Below, in pieces: positions 18,012-26,831 of a DNA stretch of 64,000 nucleotides. The DNA comes from Pseudodesulfovibrio thermohalotolerans (GTDB taxonomy: Bacteria > Desulfobacterota > Desulfovibrionia > Desulfovibrionales > Desulfovibrionaceae): contig NZ_CP120635.1 in NCBI RefSeq assembly GCF_021353295.2, positions 3,749,501-3,813,500 of the forward strand, read 5' to 3'. The notes below the pieces were generated by a model. The model saw only the letters and a list, made by a program, of their open reading frames with translations. It searched no databases and had not been told where the DNA came from. Positions within the stretch are counted from its first letter, which is position 1. Every line of letters begins with the position of its first letter. The translations under genes and the position numbers were made by a program.

Positions 18012-19163
18012 CTAGAAGAGGATCGCGCCGATTCCGGCCCCGGCCAGGACCACCCAGAGGATGTCCACGCCCTTGCGCAGGGCGATGAACGCAGCCGCGG
18101 CGAAGATCGCCTGGGCGGCGGTCCATTGGATGGACAGTCCGAAACGGACGGCCACGGCGGCCATGAGGCCCACCAGGGAGATGAGGCTGCCTTTGAGGAC
18201 CCGTCGGGCCAGGGGCGATGTCACCAGCCGGTCGGCGAACGGAGTGGCGGCGCACAGGATGATGAGCGAGGGCGAGAACACGGTCAGGGCCGCCACCAGC
18301 GCGCCGGTCATGCCGGACACGGCGTAGCCCACGAAGGCTCCGGTCATGACGATGGGGCCGGGCGTGACCTGTCCGAGGGCGATGCCGTCCATGAACATGG
18401 GTTCGGTCAGCCAACCGCGCACTTCGACCACCTCGTGGAGCATGAGGGGCACGGATACGTAGCCGCCGCCAAAGGCGAAGCAGTCGATTTTTATCATGAG
18501 CAGGCCGAGCCGGAACAGCTCGGGATCGACGGCGTAGAGCACGCCCATGAAGGCGAGCAGGCCCGCCAGCAGCAGTCCCGCGAAACGCAGGGGACCACGG
18601 CCGGTCCGGCCATTGGGCGGAGCCATGCCGCCCTGTTCGTCGCGGAGCAGGAACAGGGCCAGGACACAGACCACGGCCAGGGCCAGGATCGGATTGCCCT
18701 TGAAGCCGAGCCAGACACCGGCCAGACAGGCCAGCAGCTTGGAGGCGAGGGTGTTCAGGTAGCGGCGGGCGAAGTTAATGGCAGCGTGAAGGATCAGGGC
18801 CACGATGACGAGTTGCAGGCCGGTGAAGGCCGCGGTCACGGCGGCCACGTCCCTGGCGGAAAAGTAGAGTGCGGTCAGGCCGAGCATGAGCAGGAAGGCG
18901 GGCAGGCCGAATCCCGTGTAGGCGGCGAGCGCTCCCACGCCGCCGCGCGCCCGCAGACCCACGTAGGCGGCCACCTGCATGGCGGTGGCGCCGGGCAGGA
19001 GTTGGGTGAGCGACATGCCCAGCGAAAAGGTCGGTTCGTCGAGCCAGCCTTTGCGTTCCACGGCCATGGCGCGGATGTAGGGGACCATGGCGGGACCGCC
19101 GAAAGCGGTCAGTCCGAGCCGGAGAAAGGCGAGAAAGATGTTTGTCAGTGAAGGCCGGTTCAT
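18012..19163 (-). CDS. chrA: Chromate transporter family protein (fused two-domain CHR)
   Basis: 383 aa polytopic membrane protein with the two homologous halves of long-form ChrA. The first opens [19 protein letters not shown] and carries [18 protein letters not shown]; the second opens [17 protein letters not shown] and carries [19 protein letters not shown]. Family members export chromate, though many CHR proteins have no proven substrate. It begins 6 bases after the hemW stop and so is probably in the queH-hemW operon. There is no chrB-type regulator nearby. Confidence 0.88.
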   Translation of the reverse strand: MNRPSLTNIFLAFLRLGLTAFGGPAMVPYIRAMAVERKGWLDEPTFSLGMSLTQLLPGATAMQVAAYVGLRARGGVGALAAYTGFGLPAFLLMLGLTALYFSARDVAAVTAAFTGLQLVIVALILHAAINFARRYLNTLASKLLACLAGVWLGFKGNPILALAVVCVLALFLLRDEQGGMAPPNGRTGRGPLRFAGLLLAGLLAFMGVLYAVDPELFRLGLLMIKIDCFAFGGGYVSVPLMLHEVVEVRGWLTEPMFMDGIALGQVTPGPIVMTGAFVGYAVSGMTGALVAALTVFSPSLIILCAATPFADRLVTSPLARRVLKGSLISLVGLMAAVAVRFGLSIQWTAAQAIFAAAAFIALRKGVDILWVVLAGAGIGAILF

Positions 19164-19169
19164 GGCGTC

Positions 19170-20399
19170 CTAATCGCCGAAGGCGAGGCGATTGATGATG
19201 GAGTTGGATACGAGCATACCGTTCTTGGTCAGCCGGAGTCTGCCCCCGGATATGCGCACCAGGTTTTCGCGGTGCAAGGTGCTTATGAGCTGCTCCTGCT
19301 TCTTGACCAGGTCGAAGCCCGTGCGCTTGCGGTATTCCTTCAAGTCCAGCCCCTTGCTTGTACGCAGGCTGAGCATGACCAGCTCGGTGAGCAGGGCGTC
19401 GTCGGTCAGCTCCTCGAAATCGTTGCCCACCAGTTCGCCGCGCACGTAGGCGTCGTATTCGTCCATGTAGCGCGGCACCGTGAACCGTCTGCGTCCCAGG
19501 GTGGACACCGCCGACGGTCCCAGTCCCAGGTAGTCCGAGCCGTCCCAGTACCCGGAGTTGTGTACCGACATGAATCCCATGCGCGCGAAATTCGACACCT
19601 CGTAGTGGAGGTAGCCCATGGATTCCAGGAATTCGGCCCCGTAGACGAACATGCGGCCCTGTTCCTGTTCGGGGGGCAGGATAAGGTCGCCGCCCGGTCC
19701 GCATCGCCGGGCCATGACGGTGCCTTCCTCCAGGGTCAGGTTGTAGGCGGAAATATGTTCCGGCCGCATGTCGGACACGACCTTGAGCTGGTCGAGCCAG
19801 GCCTTGAGCTTCTGGCCCGGCAGTCCCCATATGAGGTCCAGGCCGATGTTGCCGAATCCGGCCCTGCGCGCCTGGTCGAAGGATTGGTGCGCCATGCCCG
19901 CCGAGTGCGGGCGGCCCATCATCTGAAGGTCTTCGTCCTTGAGGCTCTGCACGCCCAGTGAAAGCCTGTTGAAGCCCATGTTCAGCAGTCCCCGGAAGTA
20001 GCTGACGTCATGGGCCGAGTCCGGGTTGGCCTCGATGGTCGTCTCGATCCCGGGATTGACGATGAACGCCTTGTTCAACGCTTCCATGATTTGGTCGAGC
20101 CCGGCCAGGGGAATTATGGACGGGGTGCCGCCGCCGAAATAGATGGTGCGCAGCAAGGGCCGTTGCAGCCGCCGTCCCCACAGCTCGATCTCCTTGAGCA
20201 GCAGCGAAAGGTACCAGGCGAAGGTGGTCTGGTCGAAGGTCTGAGAGTGAAAGGAGCAGTAGTGGCACCGGGAGCGGCAGAACGGCACATGGATGTAGAG
20301 CAGCAGCCCCTTGTTGCCGGTCGCGCTCCGGGCCGGCGCGGTTCCGGTTCCGGGAAAGGCCGGTCTTACGGGAGTATTCTTGTCGTGTATCCTGCCCAT
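19170..20399 (-). CDS. hemW: Radical SAM heme chaperone HemW (coproporphyrinogen oxidase-like)
   Basis: 409 aa. Radical-SAM cluster motif C41-x3-C45-x2-C48-S-F; the residue after the third cysteine pattern is CxF, as in HemW, not the CxC of true HemN. YFGGGTPS, TIEANPD, GFNRLSLGVQS and the C-terminal HNSGYWDGSDYLGLGPSA segment are all family signatures. HemW delivers heme to enzymes rather than making it. The start ATG 20399 overlaps the upstream gene's TGA region. GTG 20405 is an alternative but leaves no room for the GAGG ribosome site. Confidence 0.9.
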   Translation of the reverse strand: MGRIHDKNTPVRPAFPGTGTAPARSATGNKGLLLYIHVPFCRSRCHYCSFHSQTFDQTTFAWYLSLLLKEIELWGRRLQRPLLRTIYFGGGTPSIIPLAGLDQIMEALNKAFIVNPGIETTIEANPDSAHDVSYFRGLLNMGFNRLSLGVQSLKDEDLQMMGRPHSAGMAHQSFDQARRAGFGNIGLDLIWGLPGQKLKAWLDQLKVVSDMRPEHISAYNLTLEEGTVMARRCGPGGDLILPPEQEQGRMFVYGAEFLESMGYLHYEVSNFARMGFMSVHNSGYWDGSDYLGLGPSAVSTLGRRRFTVPRYMDEYDAYVRGELVGNDFEELTDDALLTELVMLSLRTSKGLDLKEYRKRTGFDLVKKQEQLISTLHRENLVRISGGRLRLTKNGMLVSNSIINRLAFGD

Positions 20400-20401
20400 G
20401 C

Positions 20402-20755
20402 TCACCTCTTCCGGCGGCTAGAAAAGATCACAAGCGCTCCGGCGATCAGATACGCGGCCGCCGCGAATCCGATCAGCGCCACGCCGGGCGCGTTCGTCAG
20501 GCTCGACCAGCCGAGGAGCAACGCCCCGGCCGCCTCGTAAAGCATCAGCACGGTTATGGCCCAGATGGAGATGAGCCGTCCCGCGAGGGCGAACGCGGCG
20601 ATGATTCCATAGACCAGCAGGGCCAGGATACCGATGCCCCAGGTCTCGGCCGACCCTTGGGCCAATCCGTTGACCAACACCGCGGCGGCCTTGAGCAGCA
20701 GGAAGCCGATGAGTACGTGTTTGCGCGTCAGCAGAAATCGGAGCAGCGCACCCAT
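20402..20755 (-). CDS. Small polytopic membrane protein between queH and hemW
   Basis: 117 aa, no family recognised with confidence. Four hydrophobic stretches (about residues 12-30, 37-58, 62-84, 90-112) suggest a four-helix membrane protein resembling DUF-type integral proteins. The ATG at 20755 is 2 bases after the queH stop, and its own TGA lies at the hemW start, so translation of queH, this gene and hemW is coupled. A longer frame upstream overlaps queH and is rejected. Confidence 0.75.
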   Translation of the reverse strand: MGALLRFLLTRKHVLIGFLLLKAAAVLVNGLAQGSAETWGIGILALLVYGIIAAFALAGRLISIWAITVLMLYEAAGALLLGWSSLTNAPGVALIGFAAAAYLIAGALVIFSSRRKR

Positions 20756-20757
20756 GC

Positions 20758-21300
20758 CTAGTCCATCAGCTCCCGCTTGTACCGCTCGTTCTCGCTGTAC
20801 AGGCAGCCGCAATATTGCTGGCGGTATATCTCCCACGCCTTGGAGGTCTCGATGCCCTCTTTCCATCCCTCGCGGAAGTCGTGGTACAGGAACTTCGTTT
20901 TGGCCGATTCCAAGTCCCGTCCCAGGGCCGCGATCTCGTCGTGCTTCTGGTATTTGGAATAGAGCAGGGTGGTGGTGAAGAAATCGAACCCGCCCCGCTT
21001 GGCGATTTGCGAAGTGCGTTCCAGACGCATGGCGTAGCAATGAAAACACCTGTTGTTTTCCCGGTGCGCCACGGCCCGGAACCATTCCTGCGGGCGGTAC
21101 TCGTTGTCCTTGACGATGATCTTGACGCCCATCTTTTCGGCCACGGCCAGGCATCCGTCCCGCCGTTTTACGTATTCCATGAGCGGGTGGATGTTCGGGT
21201 TGTAGAACAGCCCCGTGACCTCGTGTCCGGTGTCCAGCAGGGTCTTCAGCGTGGTGATCGAGCACGGTCCACAACAGATATGCAGCAATACTTTCGACAT
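20758..21300 (-). CDS. queH: Epoxyqueuosine reductase QueH
   Basis: 180 aa from ATG 21300. It catalyses the last step of queuosine tRNA modification by a non-QueG route. Family cysteine motifs are present: LLHICCGPC at the N-terminus, RCFHCYAMRLERT in the middle and QYCGCLYSE near the C-terminus, expected to bind an iron-sulfur cluster and a second metal. Length and start (MSKVLLHICCGPC) match the family. The upstream in-frame ATGs at 21321 and 21465 would add residues without family similarity, and no ribosome site clearly decides. It heads a leftward operon queH, membrane protein, hemW, chrA. Confidence 0.93.
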   Translation of the reverse strand: MSKVLLHICCGPCSITTLKTLLDTGHEVTGLFYNPNIHPLMEYVKRRDGCLAVAEKMGVKIIVKDNEYRPQEWFRAVAHRENNRCFHCYAMRLERTSQIAKRGGFDFFTTTLLYSKYQKHDEIAALGRDLESAKTKFLYHDFREGWKEGIETSKAWEIYRQQYCGCLYSENERYKRELMD

Positions 21301-21467
21301 TTGACGATATTTTGAGCCCATTTCCCGTGGTTTGTAAAGAAAATGCCGTTGTTCCTCCCCTTCGGAGCCCGGCGGCGGCGAACCGGGCCGGGCGTCGCCC
21401 GGTTGTTCTTTTCTCCTCTCCGTCTCCATGGTAGCCTGTTCGAAAAACGTAAAAGGAAAGGACATTC

Positions 21468-22067
21468 ATGGCGAAATACACCGGCATCAACCATCTGGCC
21501 ATGGTCACAGGAGACATGGACGCGACCATCCGTTTCTGGCGGGATTTGCTCGGGATGCGGCTGGTGGTCGGCCTCGGGCATCCCGGCTACCGTCATTATT
21601 TCTTCGAGATAGCCGAAAACGATATGATCGCCTTTTTTGAGTGGCCCGGCGTGGAGCGGCTCGACGAGCGCGACCACGGGTTCCCGGTCAAGGGCAAGGT
21701 GGCCTTTGACCACATCTCCTTCGGCGTGTCCTGCGAGGACGACCTGTGGGAGATCAAGGACAAGCTCGAAGCCGCGGACGTCTGGTGTTCCGAGGTGGTG
21801 GACCACGGCTTCATCCACTCCATCTACGCCTTTGATCCCAACAACATCCCCATCGAGTTCAGCGCGACGGTGCCGGGCGTGGACATCCGCGAAACCCCGG
21901 TGATGACCGATTCCCAGCCGAGCCGGGAGGCCCTCAAGGGGGCGGAGCCGCAGTCCGGCGTCTGGCCCGATGTGGCCGAGCCCACGCCGGACCGGGACAA
22001 GGCCGTGTATGAAGGCGAGGGCCACCGGATCGTCGAGGCCCTGGAAAAACTCAAGCGCGGGGAGTAG
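21468..22067 (+). CDS. Glyoxalase/VOC-fold protein with C-terminal extension
   Basis: 199 aa. A vicinal-oxygen-chelate fold is seen: first module INHLAMVTGDMDATIRFWRD with HYFFEIAENDMIAFFEW, second module AFDHISFGVSC with HSIYAFDPNNIPIEFSA. Likely metal ligands are H9, E67, H100 and E148 (approximate). The last 55 residues (after about 150) are a polar tail absent from minimal VOC proteins. The reaction is unknown; members include lyases, dioxygenases and isomerases. An AAAGGA site precedes the ATG. It is divergent from queH. Confidence 0.75.
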   Translation: MAKYTGINHLAMVTGDMDATIRFWRDLLGMRLVVGLGHPGYRHYFFEIAENDMIAFFEWPGVERLDERDHGFPVKGKVAFDHISFGVSCEDDLWEIKDKLEAADVWCSEVVDHGFIHSIYAFDPNNIPIEFSATVPGVDIRETPVMTDSQPSREALKGAEPQSGVWPDVAEPTPDRDKAVYEGEGHRIVEALEKLKRGE

Positions 22068-22138
22068 CCGGGGAGTGGCGGGCTTTCCGCTGGCAAAGCG
22101 GCGTGAAATGGCCTAGACGGGTACTTCAAGGAGAAACC

Positions 22139-22867
22139 GTGCCCAGACCCGTTGCCCGCATTCCGTTTCATGCCCCCTGCCGCCACGCCGCCTTTGTCCG
22201 GCGCATAAAGAGGTTCACCGTTGAGGCCGAGGCCTTGGACGGCCCGGACAGGGGCGCCACCCTGATGGCCCACACCAACAACACCGGCTCCATGCTCGGC
22301 CTGCTTCGGCAAGGCGGCACGGCCCTGCTTTCGCCCGCCGCCAACCCGAACCGCAAGCTCAAGTATACCCTGGAGGGGCTCTCTCTTGCCGGGGCCATGG
22401 TCGGTGTGAATACGCTCACGCCCAACCGCATGTTATACGCCGCCTGGCAGTGCGGGGCCATGCCCGAGATGGACGGCTACGAGCATTTTCAGAAAGAGGC
22501 CAAGGTGGGGCACAGCCGTTTGGACGCGCATCTGACCGGCGGTCGCGGCGACCTGTGGGTGGAGTGCAAGAACGTGACTCTGGTCGAGGACGACGTGGCC
22601 CGTTTCCCGGACGCCGTCACCGAGCGTGGCCAGAAGCACCTGCGCGAGCTCATGGAACTGGCCGCCGAAGGGGCGCGGGTGGCCCTGTTCTTTCTGATCC
22701 AGCGGCCGGACGGCCGCTGTTTCGGCCCGGCGGATTTTATCGATCCCGTATATGCCGAACTGTTTTACGAAGCCCTGGACGCCGGAGTGGAGGCCTGGCC
22801 CTACGTGGCCGATGTGGACGAGAACGGCATCACCCTGGGCCGCAGGCTTCAGGTGGTGGCCCCGTGA
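22139..22867 (+). CDS. sfsA: DNA/RNA nuclease SfsA family
   Basis: 242 aa from GTG 22139, chosen for the AAGGAG at 22128-22133. SfsA signatures: FVRRIKRFTVEAE, AHTNNTGSMLGLL, SPAANPNRKLKYTLE, KVGHSRLDAHL, LWVECKNVTLVEDDVARFPD and the C-terminal ADFIDPVYAELF. The D-x-E-C-K style catalytic core resembles restriction-like nucleases. Once named sugar fermentation stimulation protein; its physiological role is uncertain. Its TGA overlaps the next gene's GTG start by four bases. Confidence 0.92.
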   Translation: MPRPVARIPFHAPCRHAAFVRRIKRFTVEAEALDGPDRGATLMAHTNNTGSMLGLLRQGGTALLSPAANPNRKLKYTLEGLSLAGAMVGVNTLTPNRMLYAAWQCGAMPEMDGYEHFQKEAKVGHSRLDAHLTGGRGDLWVECKNVTLVEDDVARFPDAVTERGQKHLRELMELAAEGARVALFFLIQRPDGRCFGPADFIDPVYAELFYEALDAGVEAWPYVADVDENGITLGRRLQVVAP

Positions 22868-23742
22868 GCGCGCTGCTGGTCGGAGCGGTGCTCATCAGTT
22901 TTTCCTCGGTCATGGTGGTCCTGGCCGGGTTGCCGCCGGAAGTGACCGGGTTCTACCGGCTGACCGGGGGCGGGCTGGCCATGCTGGCCCTGCTGGTCCG
23001 GATGGGCAAGATCAGGTTCTTCACCCCCGACGTCATCAAGTGGGGAACCGTGGCCGCCGTGTTCTTTGCCGGGGATTTCATCTTCTGGCACCGTTCCATC
23101 GCCTACGTGGGGCCGGGACTGTCCACCATGCTCGCCAATTTTCAGGTTATCCCCCTGGCCGTTGTTTCGGCCCTGTTCTTCAAGGAGCGCCTGCCGGGAC
23201 GCATGTTCGCGGCCATCCCGCTGGCTTTGGCCGGACTCTATCTCATGGTCGGCGTGAGCTGGAGCGGATTCGCCTCCGACTACAGGCTGGGCGTGTTTTT
23301 CGGACTGCTTACGGCCTGCTTCTACGCCCTGTACATGCTCTCGCTCAAGTACGCCCTGGCCCGCGACAGGATGGACTCCCTGGTTCTGGCTTCGGCCGCA
23401 GCGATCGCCACGGGCCTGATGCTTGGCGTGCTGGCTCTGGCCGAGGGCCAGTCCTTCGTCATCCCGTCGCTCAAGTCGCTGGCCGCCATCTCCGCCCTGG
23501 CGTTCATCTGCCACGCCGTGGGCTGGTTCCTCATCACCCGGGGCATCCAGACCGTGCGCGGGGCTCTGGTCGGGCTCATACTTCTCTTGCAGCCCACGCT
23601 GTCCTTTGTCTGGGACATCCTCTTCTTCGGCAAGCCGGTGAACCCGGTGGAGCTGTCCGGCGTGGCCCTGGCCTTGGTCGGCATCTACATCGGCTCCAAC
23701 GCGAAGATGGGCCGACGCCGAACCGCGTCCCCGCGATCGTGA
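22864..23742 (+). CDS. EamA-family (DMT) transporter
   Basis: 292 aa, ten predicted transmembrane helices in two EamA repeats (about 1-135 and 150-285). The first repeat has the typical FYRLTGGGLAMLALL and FIFWHRSIAYVGPGLSTML; the second ends LQPTLSFVWDILFFGKPVNPVELSGVALAL. Substrate unknown; relatives export amino acids and metabolites. The GTG start overlaps the sfsA stop (GTGA), giving translational coupling. A strong bidirectional hairpin follows. Confidence 0.85.
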   Translation: MSALLVGAVLISFSSVMVVLAGLPPEVTGFYRLTGGGLAMLALLVRMGKIRFFTPDVIKWGTVAAVFFAGDFIFWHRSIAYVGPGLSTMLANFQVIPLAVVSALFFKERLPGRMFAAIPLALAGLYLMVGVSWSGFASDYRLGVFFGLLTACFYALYMLSLKYALARDRMDSLVLASAAAIATGLMLGVLALAEGQSFVIPSLKSLAAISALAFICHAVGWFLITRGIQTVRGALVGLILLLQPTLSFVWDILFFGKPVNPVELSGVALALVGIYIGSNAKMGRRRTASPRS

Positions 23743-23777
23743 CTCCGCGTCGCGAAGCGCGTCTTTTCAAGCCCATG

Positions 23778-23814
23778 AAAAAGCCCCGGACCATCATGGT
23801 TCCGGGGCCTTTTC
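23778..23814. terminator. Bidirectional terminator between EamA transporter and thioesterase genes
   Basis: Stem AAAAGCCCCGGACCAT / ATGGTTCCGGGGCCTTTT, nearly perfect, with A/T tracts on both flanks so it can serve both converging genes. Confidence 0.8.
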
Positions 23815-23817
23815 GGG

Positions 23818-24321
23818 TCAGTTCTTTTTCTGGAGGCAGACCTTTTTGCCTTCTTCTAGCTCGCGTTCGCGCTTGCGCATTTCGCGGCGCAGTTCCGCTT
23901 CGGCGTAGCGGCGTTTGGCGGTTTCGGTTTCGAGCCTGAGAGGCGGGACCTCGGTGGGTTTTCCGTTGTCGTCGAGGGCCACGTAGGTCAGGTAGGCGGA
24001 GTTGGTGTGGCGCACCTCGCCGGTACGGAGGTTCTCGGCCTCCACGCGCACGCCGATCTCCATGGAGGTGCGGCCCACGTGGTTGAGGCTGGCCTTGAAG
24101 GTGAGCAGTTCGCCCATGTAGGCGGGCTGTTTGAAGGCCATGCGGTCGATGGACACGGTCACGGTGTTGTGCCGGGAATGTCGTTTCGCCACCACGCCGC
24201 CCGTGGTGTCCACGTGCTTGAGTATGACGCCGCCGTGCAGGTTGCCTGCGGGGTTGGCGTCCTGGGGCAGGACGAGGTGGGTCATGATTACCTCGGATTC
24301 TGCTGCGGTTTTCGCTTTCAT
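23818..24321 (-). CDS. Hotdog-fold acyl-CoA thioesterase (YciA/BACH type)
   Basis: 167 aa. It hydrolyses acyl-CoA esters. Signature residues: VLPQDANPAGNLHGGVILKH (about 17-36), DTTGGVVAKRHS, ISIDRMAF-like VTVSIDRMAFKQPAYMGEL and SAYLTYVALDDNGKP. The last 30 residues are strongly charged (RRYAEAELRREMRKRERELEEG), a coiled-coil-like tail. ATG 24321 is preferred over 24345 because AGAGGA lies 6 bases before it and the upstream gene's stop (24325-24323) abuts it. Confidence 0.86.
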   Translation of the reverse strand: MKAKTAAESEVIMTHLVLPQDANPAGNLHGGVILKHVDTTGGVVAKRHSRHNTVTVSIDRMAFKQPAYMGELLTFKASLNHVGRTSMEIGVRVEAENLRTGEVRHTNSAYLTYVALDDNGKPTEVPPLRLETETAKRRYAEAELRREMRKRERELEEGKKVCLQKKN

Positions 24322-24322
24322 A

Positions 24323-24565
24323 TCAATCCTCTTTGGATTTTCCATAATGTACTCGGGCCTCCCAGACCAGTTTTCCGATTTTTCGGCCCAGATCGGCCTG
24401 GCGCGTCTTCATGAGCGCCTCGGCCGCCTCCCGATTGCCCTGCCGTTTGAGCAGGGTGGCTGATTCGAGATCACGCAGGTGATTCTCGCATTCCCGAATC
24501 ATACCGGAAAGGTTGAGGGTTTCCAATTCCTTGGGCACGCGGACGCTGCGAACTTTCTTGCTCAT
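24323..24565 (-). CDS. Small basic hypothetical protein upstream of the thioesterase
   Basis: 80 aa, rich in Lys, Arg and Glu, predicted mostly alpha-helical (ECENHLRDLESATLLKRQGN). No family recognised. Its TGA is one base from the ATG of the thioesterase gene, so the two are translationally coupled. It is divergent from kup. The N-terminal VPKELETLNLSGMIRECEN gives no clear clue to function. Confidence 0.7.
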   Translation of the reverse strand: MSKKVRSVRVPKELETLNLSGMIRECENHLRDLESATLLKRQGNREAAEALMKTRQADLGRKIGKLVWEARVHYGKSKED

Positions 24566-24749
24566 GGCTCCACCCCCGGGAGGTTTTCATTGCGTCATTC
24601 AAAGTGATGACAGAGCGCGGCTTGCCGGTCAAGACCCGTATTGTCCGGGCCTTACGGCCGAATGCGGGGTGACATCCAAAGGAATATGGCGGTATGGTGC
24701 GGCCGGAAGGTCCTGAACCCACGGCTCGGCCACAGACACGGGAGTTCTC

Positions 24750-26633
24750 ATGGCAACCACCGAACATCCAACCGGCAAGCGGTTGGCGGCTCTTTCCCTG
24801 GCCGCCATGGGCGTGGTCTTCGGCGATATCGGCACCAGCCCCCTGTACGCCCTGCGCGAATGCTTTCACGGCGAATACGGCATCGCGGTCAGCCCGGAGA
24901 ATGTGCTGGGCGTCCTGTCCCTGATCTTCTGGACCCTGATGCTCATCGTGTCCTTCAAGTATCTGACCATGGTCCTGCGCGCCGACCACGATGGGGAAGG
25001 CGGGGTTCTCGCCCTGACCACCCTTGTCCGGCCGCGCCGGGAGCACATGACCAGACGGGCATGGTTCCTGGTCGTGATCGGGCTGTTCGCGGCCTGCCTG
25101 CTCTACGGCGACGGCATGATAACCCCGGCTATTTCGGTCCTGAGCGCGGTGGAGGGACTGGGGCTCGTCACGCCCCTGTTCAAACCGTATGTCCTGCACA
25201 TCACCCTGACCATTCTTATAGGCCTGTTTTTGTTGCAGCACCACGGCACCGCCCGTGTCGGCACCCTGTTCGGGCCGGTCATCCTGGCCTGGATGACCTG
25301 TCTGGCCCTTATCGGTCTGAATCAGGTGGTCCGGAATCCCGGCGTGCTCGTCGCCGTTTCTCCCTGGCACGGTCTGCATTTCCTCCTGGCAAACAAGCTC
25401 CACGGGTTCGTTGTTCTGGGCGCGGTTTTTCTGGTGGCCACCGGAGCCGAGGCCATCTATGCGGACCTGGGCCACTTCGGCCGCCGCCCCATCCGGCTGA
25501 CCTGGTTCCTCGTGGCCCTGCCCGCCCTGCTGCTCAATTATTTCGGGCAGGGGGCGCATCTGCTGGCCGTTCCCGGGGACGCCTACCATCCGTTTTACGC
25601 CATTGTGCCGCAATGGGGGATCATTCCCATGGTAGGGCTCGCAACTATGGCCACCATCGTGGCCTCTCAGGCGGTCATCACCGGGGCCTTTTCCCTGACT
25701 TCGCAGGCGGTGCAGTTGGGCTACCTGCCCAGGCTGCGCGTCGAGCACACCTCTGCCTCGCACATGGGCCAGATCTACGTGGCCCCGGTCAACTGGCTGC
25801 TCATGATCTGCACCGTGGGCCTGGTCTTGGGGTTCCGGACTTCCAGCAAGCTGGCCGCAGCCTACGGCGTGGCCGTCACGGCCAGTATGCTTGTTACCGC
25901 CACCCTGTTTTATTTCGTCATGCGCAATCAATGGAAATGGAAGCTGCCCGTCGTTGTTCTGGTCACGGGACTGTTCCTTACCGTGGACTTCTCCTTTTTC
26001 GCCGCCAACATGACCAAGATCACCCATGGCGCGTGGTTTCCGCTGGTCATCGCCCTGCTTATCCTGGGCGTCATGCTTACCTGGGAGCGGGGCGGGGAGA
26101 TTCTGGCCGAGCGGGCCCGGGGGCTGACCCGGCCCCTGGAAGGATTTTTGTCGGAAATAGCGGACGCGCCGCCCAGGCGCGTTCCGGGTCAGGCCGTGTT
26201 CCTGACCCGCAGCCACAATACCGTGCCCGTGGCCATGATTCAGAACCTGCGCCATAACATGGTCCTTCACTCGGAGGTCTATTTCCTCAACATCCGCACC
26301 GAGCAGATTCCCCGCGTGCCCAACTTCGAGAAAATCGAGGTGGAGCGGTTCGGCTCGGGCATCCAGCGCGTCATCGCCCATTTCGGTTATATGGAAAGTC
26401 CCACTGTGGACGTCATTTTCTCCCTGTGCCGCGACAAGGGGGTGGACCTGGATATCGACAGGGCCAGTTTCTTCCTCGGCCGCGAAAAGCTGACCGTGGG
26501 CCCATCGCCAGCCATGAGCCGCTGGCGTTCCAATCTCTACCGCTTTTTGGCCCGAAACGGCATGGACCCGGCCTCCTTCTTCAACATCCCCGCCAACCAG
26601 GTCATCGAAGTCGGAGCCCGGCTGGAGATATGA
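24750..26633 (+). CDS. kup: Potassium uptake protein, KUP/HAK/KT family
   Basis: 627 aa. Proton-coupled potassium importer with about 12 transmembrane helices in residues 10-455 and a cytosolic C-terminal domain. Family motifs: LAAMGVVFGDIGTSPLYALR (about 14-33), YGDGMITPAISVLSAVEGL, GAEAIYADLGHFG and the late TRSHNTVPVAMIQNLRHN. Length is normal. Single gene, reading away from the thioesterase pair across a 184-base gap. Confidence 0.96.
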   Translation: MATTEHPTGKRLAALSLAAMGVVFGDIGTSPLYALRECFHGEYGIAVSPENVLGVLSLIFWTLMLIVSFKYLTMVLRADHDGEGGVLALTTLVRPRREHMTRRAWFLVVIGLFAACLLYGDGMITPAISVLSAVEGLGLVTPLFKPYVLHITLTILIGLFLLQHHGTARVGTLFGPVILAWMTCLALIGLNQVVRNPGVLVAVSPWHGLHFLLANKLHGFVVLGAVFLVATGAEAIYADLGHFGRRPIRLTWFLVALPALLLNYFGQGAHLLAVPGDAYHPFYAIVPQWGIIPMVGLATMATIVASQAVITGAFSLTSQAVQLGYLPRLRVEHTSASHMGQIYVAPVNWLLMICTVGLVLGFRTSSKLAAAYGVAVTASMLVTATLFYFVMRNQWKWKLPVVVLVTGLFLTVDFSFFAANMTKITHGAWFPLVIALLILGVMLTWERGGEILAERARGLTRPLEGFLSEIADAPPRRVPGQAVFLTRSHNTVPVAMIQNLRHNMVLHSEVYFLNIRTEQIPRVPNFEKIEVERFGSGIQRVIAHFGYMESPTVDVIFSLCRDKGVDLDIDRASFFLGREKLTVGPSPAMSRWRSNLYRFLARNGMDPASFFNIPANQVIEVGARLEI

Positions 26634-26773
26634 CCTGACGTTGGGACGTTTCACGATCCGTTTGACGGCAAAATATGGGAATGGCCCTTCTCTTCGTCCA
26701 ACCTGCTGAAGGCGGCATAAAAAGTTTGGGAAAATGAGGGGATGGGGGGCCGGGGAAGGCGCGAAAAACAAGA

Positions 26774-26804
26774 AAGGCGCGCCCCCGTTGCGGGGGCGCG
26801 CCTT
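26774..26804 (-). terminator. Terminator of the M24 peptidase operon
   Basis: Perfect 13-bp stem AAGGCGCGCCCCC / GGGGGCGCGCCTT around GTTGC. On the minus strand it is followed by TTTCTTGTTTTTC. It also lies downstream of kup on the other strand. Confidence 0.85.
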
Positions 26805-26831
26805 GTGTCGTTGTATCGGACCGGCGCGGCG

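Noticed and set aside
16072..18015. 647-codon open frame on the plus strand opposite the chemoreceptor gene
   Set aside because: Shadow frame caused by high GC; low-complexity Gly/His/Val-rich translation, while the minus strand gives a perfect chemoreceptor.
24471..26771. 766-codon open frame on the minus strand opposite kup
   Set aside because: Shadow frame; Gly/Gln/His-rich translation with no domain, and kup is unambiguous on the plus strand.
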